From a virus: a DNA stretch of 64,000 nucleotides. The DNA is taken from the IMG/VR virus record IMGVR_UViG_3300009103_002187, positions 1 through 64,000 of that record. One strand, given 5' to 3'. The notes beneath the pieces were generated by a model. It did not search any database. It was not told the DNA's origin and was given only the letters and a program-made list of their open reading frames with translations. Shown piece after piece: positions 44,637 to 54,342 of this stretch. A program made the position numbers and the translations under genes. Position 1 is the stretch's first letter. Each line of letters begins with the position of its first letter.

Positions 44637-45647
44637 CTATGACAAACCCCACCACACTAGTGTCTTTTCAAGACCTTCCCAGAATCCAATCTTTGGATCG
44701 TATCCTAAATCTTCCTTTGCTCTCGTTACATCTGCTTTTGTATGCATCACATCCCCTGGGCGCCAAGGCGCAGTTCGAACAACTGTGTGTGGGAATCTCT
44801 CTAGAAAGAATTCAGCAATCTGATTATTAGAGGTCCTATCGCCACAAGCAATGTTATAACACCTTCCTTGAAATCCTCCTTCTATATCTGACGTTGCAGC
44901 AAGCAAATTCGCATCAATTACATTGTCAATATAACAATGATCTCTTGATTGTGTTCCATCACCATCTGATCTCAAAGGCTTCGCTTCCTTTGTATTGTTA
45001 CACCAGGCAGAAATTACCGTTGAGTAAGGTGAATCTCCATACTGCCCTGGCCCAAAAACATTAAAATATCGCAAACAGACAATATCAATATTATAAAGCT
45101 CACAAAAGATTTTTGATAAATCTTCTACAGCAGATTTTTGCCAAGCATACGGGGACTTGGGGCTCTTGGGCTGTGTTTCAGGGGTTGGCATTACTTCAGC
45201 CCCGCCGTAAATTGACGAAGACGAAGCCCATACAACTCGATCTACATTGTCCCTACAGGCTTCAAAAAGTCGTGTAGTGGACCAGACATTCACCTCTGTC
45301 GTAAAGCCAGGGTTTTCAACTGAAAATGATACACGTGGAACAGCAGCCTGATGAAAGACAACATCGTACATCTTTCGCTTGATTCTTGCCAAAACACCTG
45401 GATGCGCAAAGTCATCCTGTATTACAAGAACATCCTTGTCAGCACGCGCAGCATCTTCAACTTCTTCAAAATCAACAAGCATTGTTCCAGCAGCAGGAAG
45501 AACCCGAAGCTTTAGACCCTCAAGAAGCTCAAGGTGCCCATTGTACATGTTATCCACAACATCAACAGTCCAGCCTTCCTGGACGAGTCTATGAGTAAGG
45601 TTGCTTCCAATGAATCCGCAACCTCCCGTTACTAAAGCTCTTTTCAT
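44637..45647 (-). CDS. NAD-dependent nucleotide-sugar epimerase/dehydratase (extended SDR)
   Basis: This 336-residue enzyme has the NAD-binding GGCGFIGSN motif at residues 8-16, the active site SSS (near 143) and YAWQK (Tyr-x3-Lys near 167-171), all in the order of UDP-glucose 4-epimerase-like extended SDRs. CLRYFNVFGPGQYG is the usual substrate loop. Substrate is unknown; UDP-hexose or UDP-hexuronate are likely. GGAGAAATT precedes the ATG. With the cupin and the second epimerase it forms a putative glycan- or LPS-modifying set. Confidence 0.9.
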   Translation of the reverse strand: MKRALVTGGCGFIGSNLTHRLVQEGWTVDVVDNMYNGHLELLEGLKLRVLPAAGTMLVDFEEVEDAARADKDVLVIQDDFAHPGVLARIKRKMYDVVFHQAAVPRVSFSVENPGFTTEVNVWSTTRLFEACRDNVDRVVWASSSSIYGGAEVMPTPETQPKSPKSPYAWQKSAVEDLSKIFCELYNIDIVCLRYFNVFGPGQYGDSPYSTVISAWCNNTKEAKPLRSDGDGTQSRDHCYIDNVIDANLLAATSDIEGGFQGRCYNIACGDRTSNNQIAEFFLERFPHTVVRTAPWRPGDVMHTKADVTRAKEDLGYDPKIGFWEGLEKTLVWWGLS

Positions 45648-45673
45648 AATTTCTCCATAATTTCGTTTATATT

Positions 45674-46585
45674 TTAATCAAGAATGTGAGCAGAGTTTAA
45701 GTTAAATCTCATTCGTACAACATCATTTTCTTGACTTAGTTGAAACTCATCATATACACATTTGGTTAAATAGTACAGGAACTTTAAATCAGTCTTTAAT
45801 TTATTTTTTACATCTGTTGATCTTAATACAAAATGCATATCAAGAATGTTATCTCGATAAACACCTTGAATAAATGAGATACACGAATCATCTGCGTATA
45901 CAAACCTTCTAGAAGAAAGATTTTGTATTAGATTATACTCATTCTTTCCTGACCGCTCGTCCCTAATCTTTTCCAAAAATCTGGTAATAATTTCACGATA
46001 ATACTCTTTTTCGCCCTGCGTTTCAAGAACACTCTCATCTATCTCTGAAAATGTTCCATCATCATAAAATGTAAACGTTATTGGTGTGGCTTCATTTCTA
46101 GGGCAGCTATCAGCAAAACGCTGAATAAATCTTGAAATATCAGACAATGATAGCATCTCGAGCTTATCAAGATAGCTTACAACCTTTTTAGCATTCTCAT
46201 CTACTTCACCGTCAATTAGACAACACACGTTTGGTTGATACATCAATCGGGTAAATCTCCCATAAAAAAGTTCATACACTCGACGAAGAGATGTCAAATC
46301 TTGAAGCTCATCACCCCTTAGATTAAATCTTTTTTCAATTTCTGAAAAAGACGGCAATAAAAATATCATCCTATTATTTAGATCATACATTTCTTTTTGA
46401 TGATTTTCTCGATGTCTAAATTGATCACGACCGTAAAGATCAGCATATACCATCATTGACAAAGATGATCTATCTTGAATGTTCCATCGAAACTTGGTTA
46501 GCTTATGGATTTTGTTATAAAGTGAAGTTTTTCCAGAAAGATCTGGCCCTTCAAGAATTACCGTTGTAGACGGAAAACGTATCAT
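45674..46585 (-). CDS. P-loop nucleotide kinase fused to a thymidylate synthase-like C-terminus
   Basis: From ATG 46585 this is a 303-residue protein. Residues 9-21 hold VILEGPDLSGKTS, the Walker A of thymidylate/deoxynucleotide kinases. The C-terminal 90 residues (RFVYADDSCISFIQGVYRDN, MHFVLRSTDVKNKLKTDLKF, RFNLNSAHILD) recall the end of thymidylate synthase-type folds (SxD, NSAHI strand), though the catalytic Cys/His of ThyA are not visible. This may be a remnant or a substrate-binding module. ThyX is also encoded in the window, so the second fold would be redundant as an enzyme. Confidence 0.6.
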   Translation of the reverse strand: MIRFPSTTVILEGPDLSGKTSLYNKIHKLTKFRWNIQDRSSLSMMVYADLYGRDQFRHRENHQKEMYDLNNRMIFLLPSFSEIEKRFNLRGDELQDLTSLRRVYELFYGRFTRLMYQPNVCCLIDGEVDENAKKVVSYLDKLEMLSLSDISRFIQRFADSCPRNEATPITFTFYDDGTFSEIDESVLETQGEKEYYREIITRFLEKIRDERSGKNEYNLIQNLSSRRFVYADDSCISFIQGVYRDNILDMHFVLRSTDVKNKLKTDLKFLYYLTKCVYDEFQLSQENDVVRMRFNLNSAHILD

Positions 46586-46641
46586 CGTAAGCACACCCTC
46601 AAGATTAATAGTACTTACAAAATTTCAAATGTTCAGTGTTT

Positions 46642-47568
46642 TTATAGACCAGCGATCTTAGACCAATATTCAGCCAGGCCTGGAGGATCACATGATTGAT
46701 AATCATCAGCTTTTCCATCTCCTTCGGGTTCAACAACAAAAGTCTCAATTGAAAGATGTGGAAATCTCTCACCACACATATCCATAATCCTATTTAAATT
46801 TTTTGTCTGATCATCATAAAAATACAGTTTTTCTGGGTTGTATTTTTTAACAAGCCCTGATATTACGATTAGCTTATCCTCGGGTTGACCTCCACGAATT
46901 ACTTCACCCTCAGGACCGTATTTATCATCTCCCGTTGTATAAATGTCTGTTGGATCAATTCTAACTCCCGCGCTGGTTAAAATATCATGAATCTGATCTC
47001 TATTTTTTCCACTAATCGGCTTTCCTTTTCTGTCCCTAAAGGCAGACGATGTTGTAGCCCTTGCTGTGACAACAGCAACCTCAGTGTCTGGTCGATGTGA
47101 AACATCCTTTAAAATGCTGAGAACATTATTGAGGGGATCGTGGTTTAAGATATAATAAGCTTGAGAATAGTCTCTGGTGTCTTTTTTTCTAAACTCATGT
47201 CCGTACTGATCAACTGTTACCTTCTCATATACACCAAACGCAAAAGAATCTAAAAAGACAGGATCATCGGGTGTTCCAGCACCGCCAGATTCTTCATCCC
47301 ATTCAATGTTATTTGCATGAAGAAATTCTTTAAATGATCTGTTAGGGCCTCCAACTGCAACCTCAGCACCGTCAGATCTTCCCACACCCACAAGAGTATC
47401 AGTTACAGCTAGCGTGTCGTCAAAATCAAAAATATAAATTGCTTTAATTCCGTAAATCTCTGGGCCGTAATGAGAAGGAGTTTCTAAAGCCTCTTCTTCA
47501 GGCTGTTCCTTAATCATTCTTAGCTCTTCCAAGATTAAAGATCTTAATTTATCGTGAGTAATCTTCAT
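46642..47568 (-). CDS. HAD-family phosphatase with both terminal virion-type motifs
   Basis: From ATG 47568 (GTGAGGACACT upstream) this is a 308-residue protein beginning MKITHDKLRSLILEELRMIK and ending LAEYWSKIAGL. Between the two recurring motifs lies a HAD domain: DFDDTLAVTDT (Asp48, Asp50), VVTARAT and FYDDQTKN. A loop of about 60 residues (residues 60-120) is inserted as a cap. It should hydrolyse a small phosphorylated substrate or a nucleic-acid 3'-phosphate. Having both an N- and a C-terminal tag is the clearest hint that it is packaged with the virion. Confidence 0.75.
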   Translation of the reverse strand: MKITHDKLRSLILEELRMIKEQPEEEALETPSHYGPEIYGIKAIYIFDFDDTLAVTDTLVGVGRSDGAEVAVGGPNRSFKEFLHANNIEWDEESGGAGTPDDPVFLDSFAFGVYEKVTVDQYGHEFRKKDTRDYSQAYYILNHDPLNNVLSILKDVSHRPDTEVAVVTARATTSSAFRDRKGKPISGKNRDQIHDILTSAGVRIDPTDIYTTGDDKYGPEGEVIRGGQPEDKLIVISGLVKKYNPEKLYFYDDQTKNLNRIMDMCGERFPHLSIETFVVEPEGDGKADDYQSCDPPGLAEYWSKIAGL

Positions 47569-47605
47569 AGTGTCCTCACAGTAAATATGTCGAACGATGA
47601 CCTGT

Positions 47606-50600
47606 TTACACAACAACAGGCTTCATTTTTGCACCTGATGAAGAGGCACCCCAGTTCGGATCATTCGCAGCATCAATCATCCAAAGTGTATATAACGTCG
47701 CATCTCTAGGAAGAAAGCCCCAGACACGAAGCCAGGTTGAATTATTATCACTGTCAATCATTTTAAGTCGATAGAATTTCTTACCCTTCTTAGTTCTCTT
47801 CTCAACAATTTCTTGAATACAGCCCCAGACAATTCCTCTCTGACTACCTGACAATGTGGTGATTGGTGGAATGTCAGCTTTTTCAAGCTTTTCCAAAACA
47901 TTATCAGGATAAATCAGATCTCTTGGTACTGTAGACGTGATATCTTGATAGTTGTTTACCTTTTCAGCCCTAGACCAGTCAATTGTGCCAGAAGATAGTT
48001 CAATTAACTGAGGAATAATCGGAGATGCTCCCATCTTCTTTGCTTTTCTCATCGTCATTCCAAACTTACTTTTTCGAAGATTGTCATAATTTTCAAGAAT
48101 AATTTCATAAATTTGCTTATGATTTTCAATCAATCCCGATGACATTTCTTCTAAAGATCCAAATGCTTCAATCTTGCAAAGTGACTCAAAACATCGCTTG
48201 TTCATCTTAGAATGTTTCCACACACCGTCGCTGTCATACAAGAGATTATCAAGATTTTTATATGGTCGCATCTTCATAATTTCACTAACAGCGGTGTCAC
48301 CGACACCCTTTACTGCGGTCAGAGGGGGAACAAACGCTTCAATTTCATCAGAATACTCCCATGAAATGCCCGAATAATTGATATCGGCTGGCGCAAGTTT
48401 ATATCCCATTTGCTTAATTTCACCAATTGTCTTAGACAATCCCTTCGGATTATTATTTTCAGATTGAAGAATTGTTGCCAACCACTCCTTTTCATAATGT
48501 GTGTGAAGCCAAGCTGCATAATACGAATCAATTGCGTAAGCAACAGCGTGTGATTTATTAAAGCCATACACAGAAAAGAATTCAATTCGATCAAATAGGC
48601 TGTGCAGCTTATCTTCAGGCAAGCTGTGAAGCTTCTTAGCACCTTCGACAAATTTCTCTCTTAGGGCATCTCGCTCTGCACCTTTCTTCCCAATGGTATC
48701 CAGCGATTTTTTAACAAGCGTCTTGCGCATCTTGTCAGACTCACCGGGAGTAAATCCAGCAAGCTTTTGTGCCAGAAGCATAAACTGTTCCTGAAAAGTG
48801 ATATGACCGAATGTCGGGCCCAAAATTTCTTCAATGATTGGATGATCATACTTGATCTGATCGGCTCTTCGCTTATCATTCACATACTTCTTGTGAACAT
48901 TCGCTCGAAGAGGCCCTGGACGATAAATCGCAGTCAAAGCAGCAAGCTCTTCAATAGAAGACGGCTTAGCATCTTCACAGAATCTTCTTGCTCCTTCTGC
49001 AGTAAATTGAAATACTCCCGTCTTTCTTCGCTGGTGATAGACATGCTCCCATACTTTACTATCGTCTAGAGTATTATAGCGACAATTGATATTATCATCA
49101 AAAAATGTTTTTATTTCTTGAAATGCTGGATTTTCATTTCCCTGCTTCTTTAAAATCCTGCCAATACAATTTTCCACATCTTTTAGCAGGGTCAGACCGA
49201 GAAAATCAAACTTAATAAATCCATTATCTTCTAGATTTCTAAAGTTCATGCCTTCAGTCCACGGTGTCTGAAGTTCACCTCTGACGCCCACTAGCGGCAT
49301 TGACTTTTCAAGGTCTTCAGCAGGCGCAATAATTACTCCTCCAGCATGTCTACCAATACTTCTATTCTGCATGAATAGAGACTCAATGTGATCCTTGACC
49401 TTTGGATATTTTTCCATAAACTCACGATAACGCTTAGAGTGAGTCATGCAATCCTCGTGTTTCAAAACAAAAACAGACTTTTCAGTATTTTCATCTTTGA
49501 CCTGGGGCATTACCTCAAACTGCAGGGGACCAGTAACAGCATTTACCTCATCAAAAGGAACATCATAAAATTTAGAAATATCTTTGACAAGTGACTTTAG
49601 CTTTAACGTGTTGAAATTTGAAACAGGAATTACAGCATCATCACCGTAAAGTTCTCGAGCTGCATCAATTAGAGCATCTCGATCCCCAGCATCAGAATCA
49701 ATATCGGGCCAGCTAGTTCGATGCCGTCCCAAAAACCGATCCCATAGAAGACCGTATGGAAGTGGATCGAGCTGTGTAATTCCCAAAAGATAATTTACAA
49801 TACTTCCTCCACCAGATCCTCGAGCAGGCCCAAAAAGAGTTCGATCTTCCGCTTTGTGAAAAACCTGATACATCGTTAGGAAATAATTTTCAAATCCCAA
49901 ATATTTGATATCAGCAAGTTCAGTCTTGGCCCTAGATACATACTCATCATTATCAACCAAGTCCTCCTTAACTAGCCCTTCCTTGACGAGATCTAAGAGC
50001 TGTTGAAAAGCAGTTTTCTTTGGAGTGTTGAAATTTGGAAGCTTTACCGATTGATCAATCCAGGTATCTTCGCACATCTCCCAAGCAATATCATGGGTCC
50101 GCTCAATTGCGTCACGAACTCTTTCTTGCGTCCCATTGTAAAAGTCATGCTTATCATAATGAAGCATATACTCATCCCACATCTGAGAAGCATTTTTAGG
50201 ATATAATTCACATTTTAGATCATCGAATTCGGGCAACGGAGAAACTGACTTTCCCATCCATCCTAGCTTCTTATAAAGCTCACGAGCTTCCCATTTATTT
50301 GGGCCGTAATAGTGAGAATCAGCAGTTGCGATTAGAGGAATTCCAGTTGTTTCTGAAAGAGAAAGCAAGTGCTTGTTGACAGAGTGCTGTGCATTAAGCT
50401 TATTGAATTGAAGCTCAAGAAAGAAATTTTCAACCCCTACAGCGTCAACAAAACGGTCTGTTATATTTGACAAAGTCAATTGGATCTCCTCAAAAGAGGC
50501 ACCTGATGCCTCGCCCCGAAGAACTCTATTTGACATGATCCCACCTAAGCACGCGGTAGAAACAATCAATCCTTCACCGTGCTGCTTAAGCATCTCAAAG

Positions 50601-51145
50601 TCAATTCGAGGAAACCGATAAAACCCATGTTTATAGGACTTCTTAATTAGAGTAAAAAGGTTGCCTAACCCCGTCCGATTCTTAGCAACTACAACAAGAT
50701 GATATCTTCGCTTCCAGTCATCTTTGTCCACGTCAATAGTCTTAGTTTCTTCCTCATTTTCAATAGTATGGCCAGCTGCAACTACGTCTTCATCAGCATC
50801 AATATCTGTCTTCTCTTTGGCTTTCTTTTCAGACCTTGCAGCTTTTACTGCCTCCCGATGATTATTGTAATCAATCCTCCACTGACTAAGAGATGGAACA
50901 AAATAAAATTCACACCCATAAATCTGCCGATATTTCTGGCCTGATTCCTGAACTTTCTTGGCATGCTTATACGCATGTGCCAGTCCAGATCCATTCCCAT
51001 GATCAGTTAGCGCCAACGCATCCATTTCGTTTGAAAGAACGAAATCAATGTGATCAGCGGGATATCCCAAGCCATCAAAAACTGAAAAACCTGAATGTGC
51101 GTGCAACCCGACAAAGCGCCGAGGTGGCTTGATAATCTTACTCAT
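47606..51145 (-). CDS. dnaE: DNA polymerase III alpha-type replicative polymerase
   Basis: This 1179-residue C-family polymerase replicates the phage genome. An N-terminal PHP domain (GLHAHSGFS at about 13; LTDHGNGSG at about 45) is followed by the palm motifs GPARGSGGGSIVNYLLGIT and PDIDSDAGD (about 478-486), which hold the catalytic Asp residues. FNKSHAVAYAI (about 860) lies in the fingers, and a C-terminal OB-like region follows. An insertion of about 50 acidic/basic residues interrupts the PHP domain near 100-150. Length matches bacterial DnaE. Most T4-like phages use family B enzymes, so a DnaE type is distinctive. AAGGTGAG precedes the start. Confidence 0.95.
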   Translation of the reverse strand: MSKIIKPPRRFVGLHAHSGFSVFDGLGYPADHIDFVLSNEMDALALTDHGNGSGLAHAYKHAKKVQESGQKYRQIYGCEFYFVPSLSQWRIDYNNHREAVKAARSEKKAKEKTDIDADEDVVAAGHTIENEEETKTIDVDKDDWKRRYHLVVVAKNRTGLGNLFTLIKKSYKHGFYRFPRIDFEMLKQHGEGLIVSTACLGGIMSNRVLRGEASGASFEEIQLTLSNITDRFVDAVGVENFFLELQFNKLNAQHSVNKHLLSLSETTGIPLIATADSHYYGPNKWEARELYKKLGWMGKSVSPLPEFDDLKCELYPKNASQMWDEYMLHYDKHDFYNGTQERVRDAIERTHDIAWEMCEDTWIDQSVKLPNFNTPKKTAFQQLLDLVKEGLVKEDLVDNDEYVSRAKTELADIKYLGFENYFLTMYQVFHKAEDRTLFGPARGSGGGSIVNYLLGITQLDPLPYGLLWDRFLGRHRTSWPDIDSDAGDRDALIDAARELYGDDAVIPVSNFNTLKLKSLVKDISKFYDVPFDEVNAVTGPLQFEVMPQVKDENTEKSVFVLKHEDCMTHSKRYREFMEKYPKVKDHIESLFMQNRSIGRHAGGVIIAPAEDLEKSMPLVGVRGELQTPWTEGMNFRNLEDNGFIKFDFLGLTLLKDVENCIGRILKKQGNENPAFQEIKTFFDDNINCRYNTLDDSKVWEHVYHQRRKTGVFQFTAEGARRFCEDAKPSSIEELAALTAIYRPGPLRANVHKKYVNDKRRADQIKYDHPIIEEILGPTFGHITFQEQFMLLAQKLAGFTPGESDKMRKTLVKKSLDTIGKKGAERDALREKFVEGAKKLHSLPEDKLHSLFDRIEFFSVYGFNKSHAVAYAIDSYYAAWLHTHYEKEWLATILQSENNNPKGLSKTIGEIKQMGYKLAPADINYSGISWEYSDEIEAFVPPLTAVKGVGDTAVSEIMKMRPYKNLDNLLYDSDGVWKHSKMNKRCFESLCKIEAFGSLEEMSSGLIENHKQIYEIILENYDNLRKSKFGMTMRKAKKMGASPIIPQLIELSSGTIDWSRAEKVNNYQDITSTVPRDLIYPDNVLEKLEKADIPPITTLSGSQRGIVWGCIQEIVEKRTKKGKKFYRLKMIDSDNNSTWLRVWGFLPRDATLYTLWMIDAANDPNWGASSSGAKMKPVVV

Positions 51146-51169
51146 TGCTCACCTTAAATAGACATCTCT

Positions 51170-51177
51170 ATTATACA
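51170..51177 (-). promoter_or_regulatory. Candidate -10 promoter upstream of dnaE
   Basis: The minus strand reads TGTATAAT, an exact TATAAT with TG directly before it, about 25 bp from the dnaE start. The leader would be about 18 nt and includes AAGGTGAG. A possible -35 is TGTAAA, 16 bp upstream, which is weak. Confidence 0.4.
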
Positions 51178-51205
51178 CTAACAGACTGAGATTTACACGA
51201 GATTT

Positions 51206-51481
51206 TTAAGCATCGCCGAACAAAACAAATACTCTATCAAAAAAAGTTATCTCAAAACCAGGCGGGAAAAACATTTCTTTTCCTGACTCGGTGATAACTG
51301 ACAATGGAGATTCTAGCGTCACGGTTTCTGAGTGGGGTTGAGGAAAAATGTCATAAATATAAACTTCATTTCCATGTGCATTCTCAAGTCGCTGGAGCAG
51401 CTCATCAACGTGCACCTCGTACGTAAAATAAAATGTTAGTCTACTTTTCTCATTCTCAGCGATATATCGATAAATGTCCAT
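51206..51481 (-). CDS. Small hypothetical beta-rich protein
   Basis: This is a 91-residue protein starting at MDIYRYIAEN (51481; a GTG two codons upstream is the alternative and overlaps the upstream stop). Strands RLTFYFTYEVHV, EVYIYDIFPQ, VTLESPLSVI and FEITFFDRVFVLFG suggest a small beta-barrel. It ends 60 bp before the dnaE start. No family recognised. Confidence 0.5.
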   Translation of the reverse strand: MDIYRYIAENEKSRLTFYFTYEVHVDELLQRLENAHGNEVYIYDIFPQPHSETVTLESPLSVITESGKEMFFPPGFEITFFDRVFVLFGDA

Positions 51482-51483
51482 CT

Positions 51484-54342
51484 TCACCCATCCGGGGCTT
51501 CGGCCTCCTTGTCTTCCTCTTTCTTCTTCACATCAACTGCGCCTAGCGCGTCAAGACGATCATCCAGTCGATTAAGCCACTTATCAACAATTCTTGACAT
51601 GACCGGGCCCAGTTCTTCTGCATTAAAGCCTCTTGATGTAGCTTTTTTGAACACAGATATCACATCGTTTCTGAGTAGACTATTGTAATCCACTTCGTAG
51701 CCCTCCAGCTCCATCTCCCTGCCGCGGCCGAGGATACCTGCAACGTGTGCGCGTGTCTCAGCGTCAGACGTGTAATAACGCTCAATGTGATCGAGGCTTA
51801 GCCACTTATCTTCGCCCTCAGGAATATCTGCAGTCAACATCTCTGTTGTGTCACAGCTATGTTGAAGCTCATGTGATAGTGCATCGGCTAAATCAAATCT
51901 AAGCCACTTCTCAAACTCTTTATATCCTGCAGGGTCAGAATACATTCGTGGTATATTCATGTCTATGACTAAATCAGATTCTGATCGATTAGAAGGAACG
52001 CATCTGTAATACGCTTTAACTTGTCCAGAGTCTTTGTTGTTGACTGAAATTATCATTCTCACCTTATTAATATTCTCATAGTCGCCAAAAATCTTTCCCT
52101 CGCTATCTAAAATGGACGGCCATTCTTCGTCAGGATTCATAGATTTCACTTCTTCTTTGACTCTGTCGCTTCTTAACGCGCCTAAGATTATCGAAAGAAG
52201 GATGTCAACATACTGAGTCATATCAGGCTCTTCTTCAACAGACTCAAGTAAAATATCAATCAATTGAATTCTAGACTCTCCTATTAGCTGAGCATATGCT
52301 TCACTCTCAGCATCCTCTAAAGCAGCTCCTAAAGATGGTCCCTTAATTCCCTGAGACATTAATTCTCTAGCATCTGCAGCTGGAGGTGAGACCACAAACG
52401 TTAAAAATCCTGACAAGATGTTTGGTGATATGTTGGCTTCTCTTGTAAACTCCTTCATAAAGGATCGACTCAAATCCAGGCGATTAAATAACTTCTTTAG
52501 TTTTGGTGCAGTTTCTTTCGTAATATCCTTAAAACTCATTAAGAACATTATCGATCCGATATCTTGATTAGTATAACGCATCTTTTTCAAAGAAGACTGA
52601 ACTGTGGGTAAATCACTTGTAGAAGAAGCCAATAAAGCGATCTGTATGCTAGAATCACTTGAATCCCCTACTTTTGTGATATCTAAAGGTATCGCAGGCA
52701 AGACTTGAGATAATAATCCTAGATCATTCAAGCCAACGATATACTCTTTTGGATTTATCGCGGTCTTTAGTCCTTTCTTAAACTCTTCTGTAATTCGCTC
52801 GTTGCCCTTAATAGCACCCTCACCCTGGAGAAGCCCATCATCATCTTTAATCGCTTGAGAAACATCACTTGAAAGATCAAATCCCATTCTTGCAGCAAAT
52901 CGAACTGCTCTAAGCATCCTCAGCTTATCTTCAGCAAATCGATCTTGAGCGCTGCCTCCTGCTGCACGAACTACGCCATTCCTGATATCTTCCAAGCCTC
53001 CTACATAATCTACCACCTCGCTTGTATCTAAATCATAAAAGAGGGCGTTGATAGTTAAATCTCTTCGGAGAACATCTTTGTCAATAGTTGTAAACGACAC
53101 ACCTGTCGGGCGCCTGCCAGATCCCAGATCCTCCCGAAATGTCGCAATCTCATACTCATTATCTCCCGGCGTCTTTACTCTCACAACTCCGAATGCCTTG
53201 CCCGTTAGATCCAATCTTAGGCGTCCATGCCTACTAAGAATATCTATTGTCTGATCTGGGGTGGCATCTGATACTAGGTCATAATCTTTGGGTGTTTTTC
53301 CTACCAGTGTATCCCGAACAGCGCCACCAACCACATATAGCTGTTTCCCAGAACCCTTCATACGTTTGTGAATATCTCGCAAGTCGTCAGGAATCTTCAG
53401 ATCAAGCTTCTGTCTAATTGGGTTATGGGTCAATTCTTCACGAATTGCTGCCCTTATCGAAGACTCATTCATGTGTTTTTTCAATAGTGCTAAAAGCTCT
53501 TTATCTTTTCTATCCAGCGCAGGTGATATCCCAGGAACTACAATTCCCCTAATATCTCTGGGACCTCTTTCAACTCTCTGTGGTTCAGGCTCAGTCTTTG
53601 CCATAATAGCTGCAACAGCCTTTCGTCGTTCCTCGGGTTTAAGAAGCTTGATCACATCCTCTGGGTGATTTGTGGCCCGCAAACCACTCAAATTAAATCT
53701 TTCTTGTTGTGCTTTCCACGCTGCCATTTCTTCATCATTCAGCCAGCTGGGCGATCGGGGCGTTCCTCTTCTATTAACTGTAGCTGCAGTGTCACTATAA
53801 CTGCTCTCATACTCTTCGAATACTTCATCTACATCTTTGCTCTTGCCAAGAAATTCTATCTCATTGCCAGCCTCATTCCATATTTCTTCAGATATCAGGA
53901 TCTCAGAACCATGATCGTAGCGATGGACGCCCCCCGCTTTTTTAATTACCCACTCTGGAACTTTAAGCGCGTAAACGTGCCCAATTCTTCCGTGGAATGA
54001 TGAAATGGCACGCCAATTGGGCGTCAAAAACACACCAGATTCAATTGGTTTGTCCAGCCAGTACCGTTGCCATGAATCATCAGCTCCAGTCCGGACATAC
54101 TCTCCCGTTCTCTCACCGGTATGTCTATCCACAGCCTGCGCATCCCACTCTTCAATCCACTTCATTTTAGGAACAGGTCTCGGTGGTCGTGGGCCGATGT
54201 GATAAAGAACTCGCTTGTTTTTCTGGCTGCGAATTGCCTTCTCAGTCAATTGAAGATCCGCTAGAACATCAAGAATATCATTAGAAACAGGCTCTCTCTT
54301 TTTCTGCAAACTTGTAAATATTTGACGATTCTCTGGTTTCAT
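51484..54342 (-). CDS. CCA-adding-enzyme-like/HEXXH fusion protein (952 aa)
   Basis: This is a multi-domain protein. Residues 1-270: unknown domain with VLYHIGPRPPRPV and IGHVYALKVPEWV, possibly an ADP-ribosyltransferase-like fold (weak). About 291-302: SSIRAAIREELTHN, the recurring motif, internal. About 337-520: poly(A) polymerase/tRNA nucleotidyltransferase head, with VGGAVRDTLVG, KDYDLVSDA, RRDLTINALFYD and DRFAEDKLRMLRAVRFAARMG. About 560-760: helical. About 823-827: HELQH zinc-peptidase motif in ALSHELQHSCDT, then DAETRAHVAGI as a possible third ligand, ending in a charged tail. tRNA end repair plus proteolysis in one chain is unusual. It overlaps the genes on both sides by 3-4 bp. Confidence 0.75.
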   Translation of the reverse strand: MKPENRQIFTSLQKKREPVSNDILDVLADLQLTEKAIRSQKNKRVLYHIGPRPPRPVPKMKWIEEWDAQAVDRHTGERTGEYVRTGADDSWQRYWLDKPIESGVFLTPNWRAISSFHGRIGHVYALKVPEWVIKKAGGVHRYDHGSEILISEEIWNEAGNEIEFLGKSKDVDEVFEEYESSYSDTAATVNRRGTPRSPSWLNDEEMAAWKAQQERFNLSGLRATNHPEDVIKLLKPEERRKAVAAIMAKTEPEPQRVERGPRDIRGIVVPGISPALDRKDKELLALLKKHMNESSIRAAIREELTHNPIRQKLDLKIPDDLRDIHKRMKGSGKQLYVVGGAVRDTLVGKTPKDYDLVSDATPDQTIDILSRHGRLRLDLTGKAFGVVRVKTPGDNEYEIATFREDLGSGRRPTGVSFTTIDKDVLRRDLTINALFYDLDTSEVVDYVGGLEDIRNGVVRAAGGSAQDRFAEDKLRMLRAVRFAARMGFDLSSDVSQAIKDDDGLLQGEGAIKGNERITEEFKKGLKTAINPKEYIVGLNDLGLLSQVLPAIPLDITKVGDSSDSSIQIALLASSTSDLPTVQSSLKKMRYTNQDIGSIMFLMSFKDITKETAPKLKKLFNRLDLSRSFMKEFTREANISPNILSGFLTFVVSPPAADARELMSQGIKGPSLGAALEDAESEAYAQLIGESRIQLIDILLESVEEEPDMTQYVDILLSIILGALRSDRVKEEVKSMNPDEEWPSILDSEGKIFGDYENINKVRMIISVNNKDSGQVKAYYRCVPSNRSESDLVIDMNIPRMYSDPAGYKEFEKWLRFDLADALSHELQHSCDTTEMLTADIPEGEDKWLSLDHIERYYTSDAETRAHVAGILGRGREMELEGYEVDYNSLLRNDVISVFKKATSRGFNAEELGPVMSRIVDKWLNRLDDRLDALGAVDVKKKEEDKEAEAPDG

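Noticed and set aside
48319-48651. Second gene within dnaE (110-codon minus-strand frame)
   Set aside because: It is an alternative frame of dnaE, which is conserved across the region.
47606-51145. Intein in DnaE at the PHP-domain insertion
   Set aside because: The insertion is only about 50 charged residues, far too short and without splice motifs.
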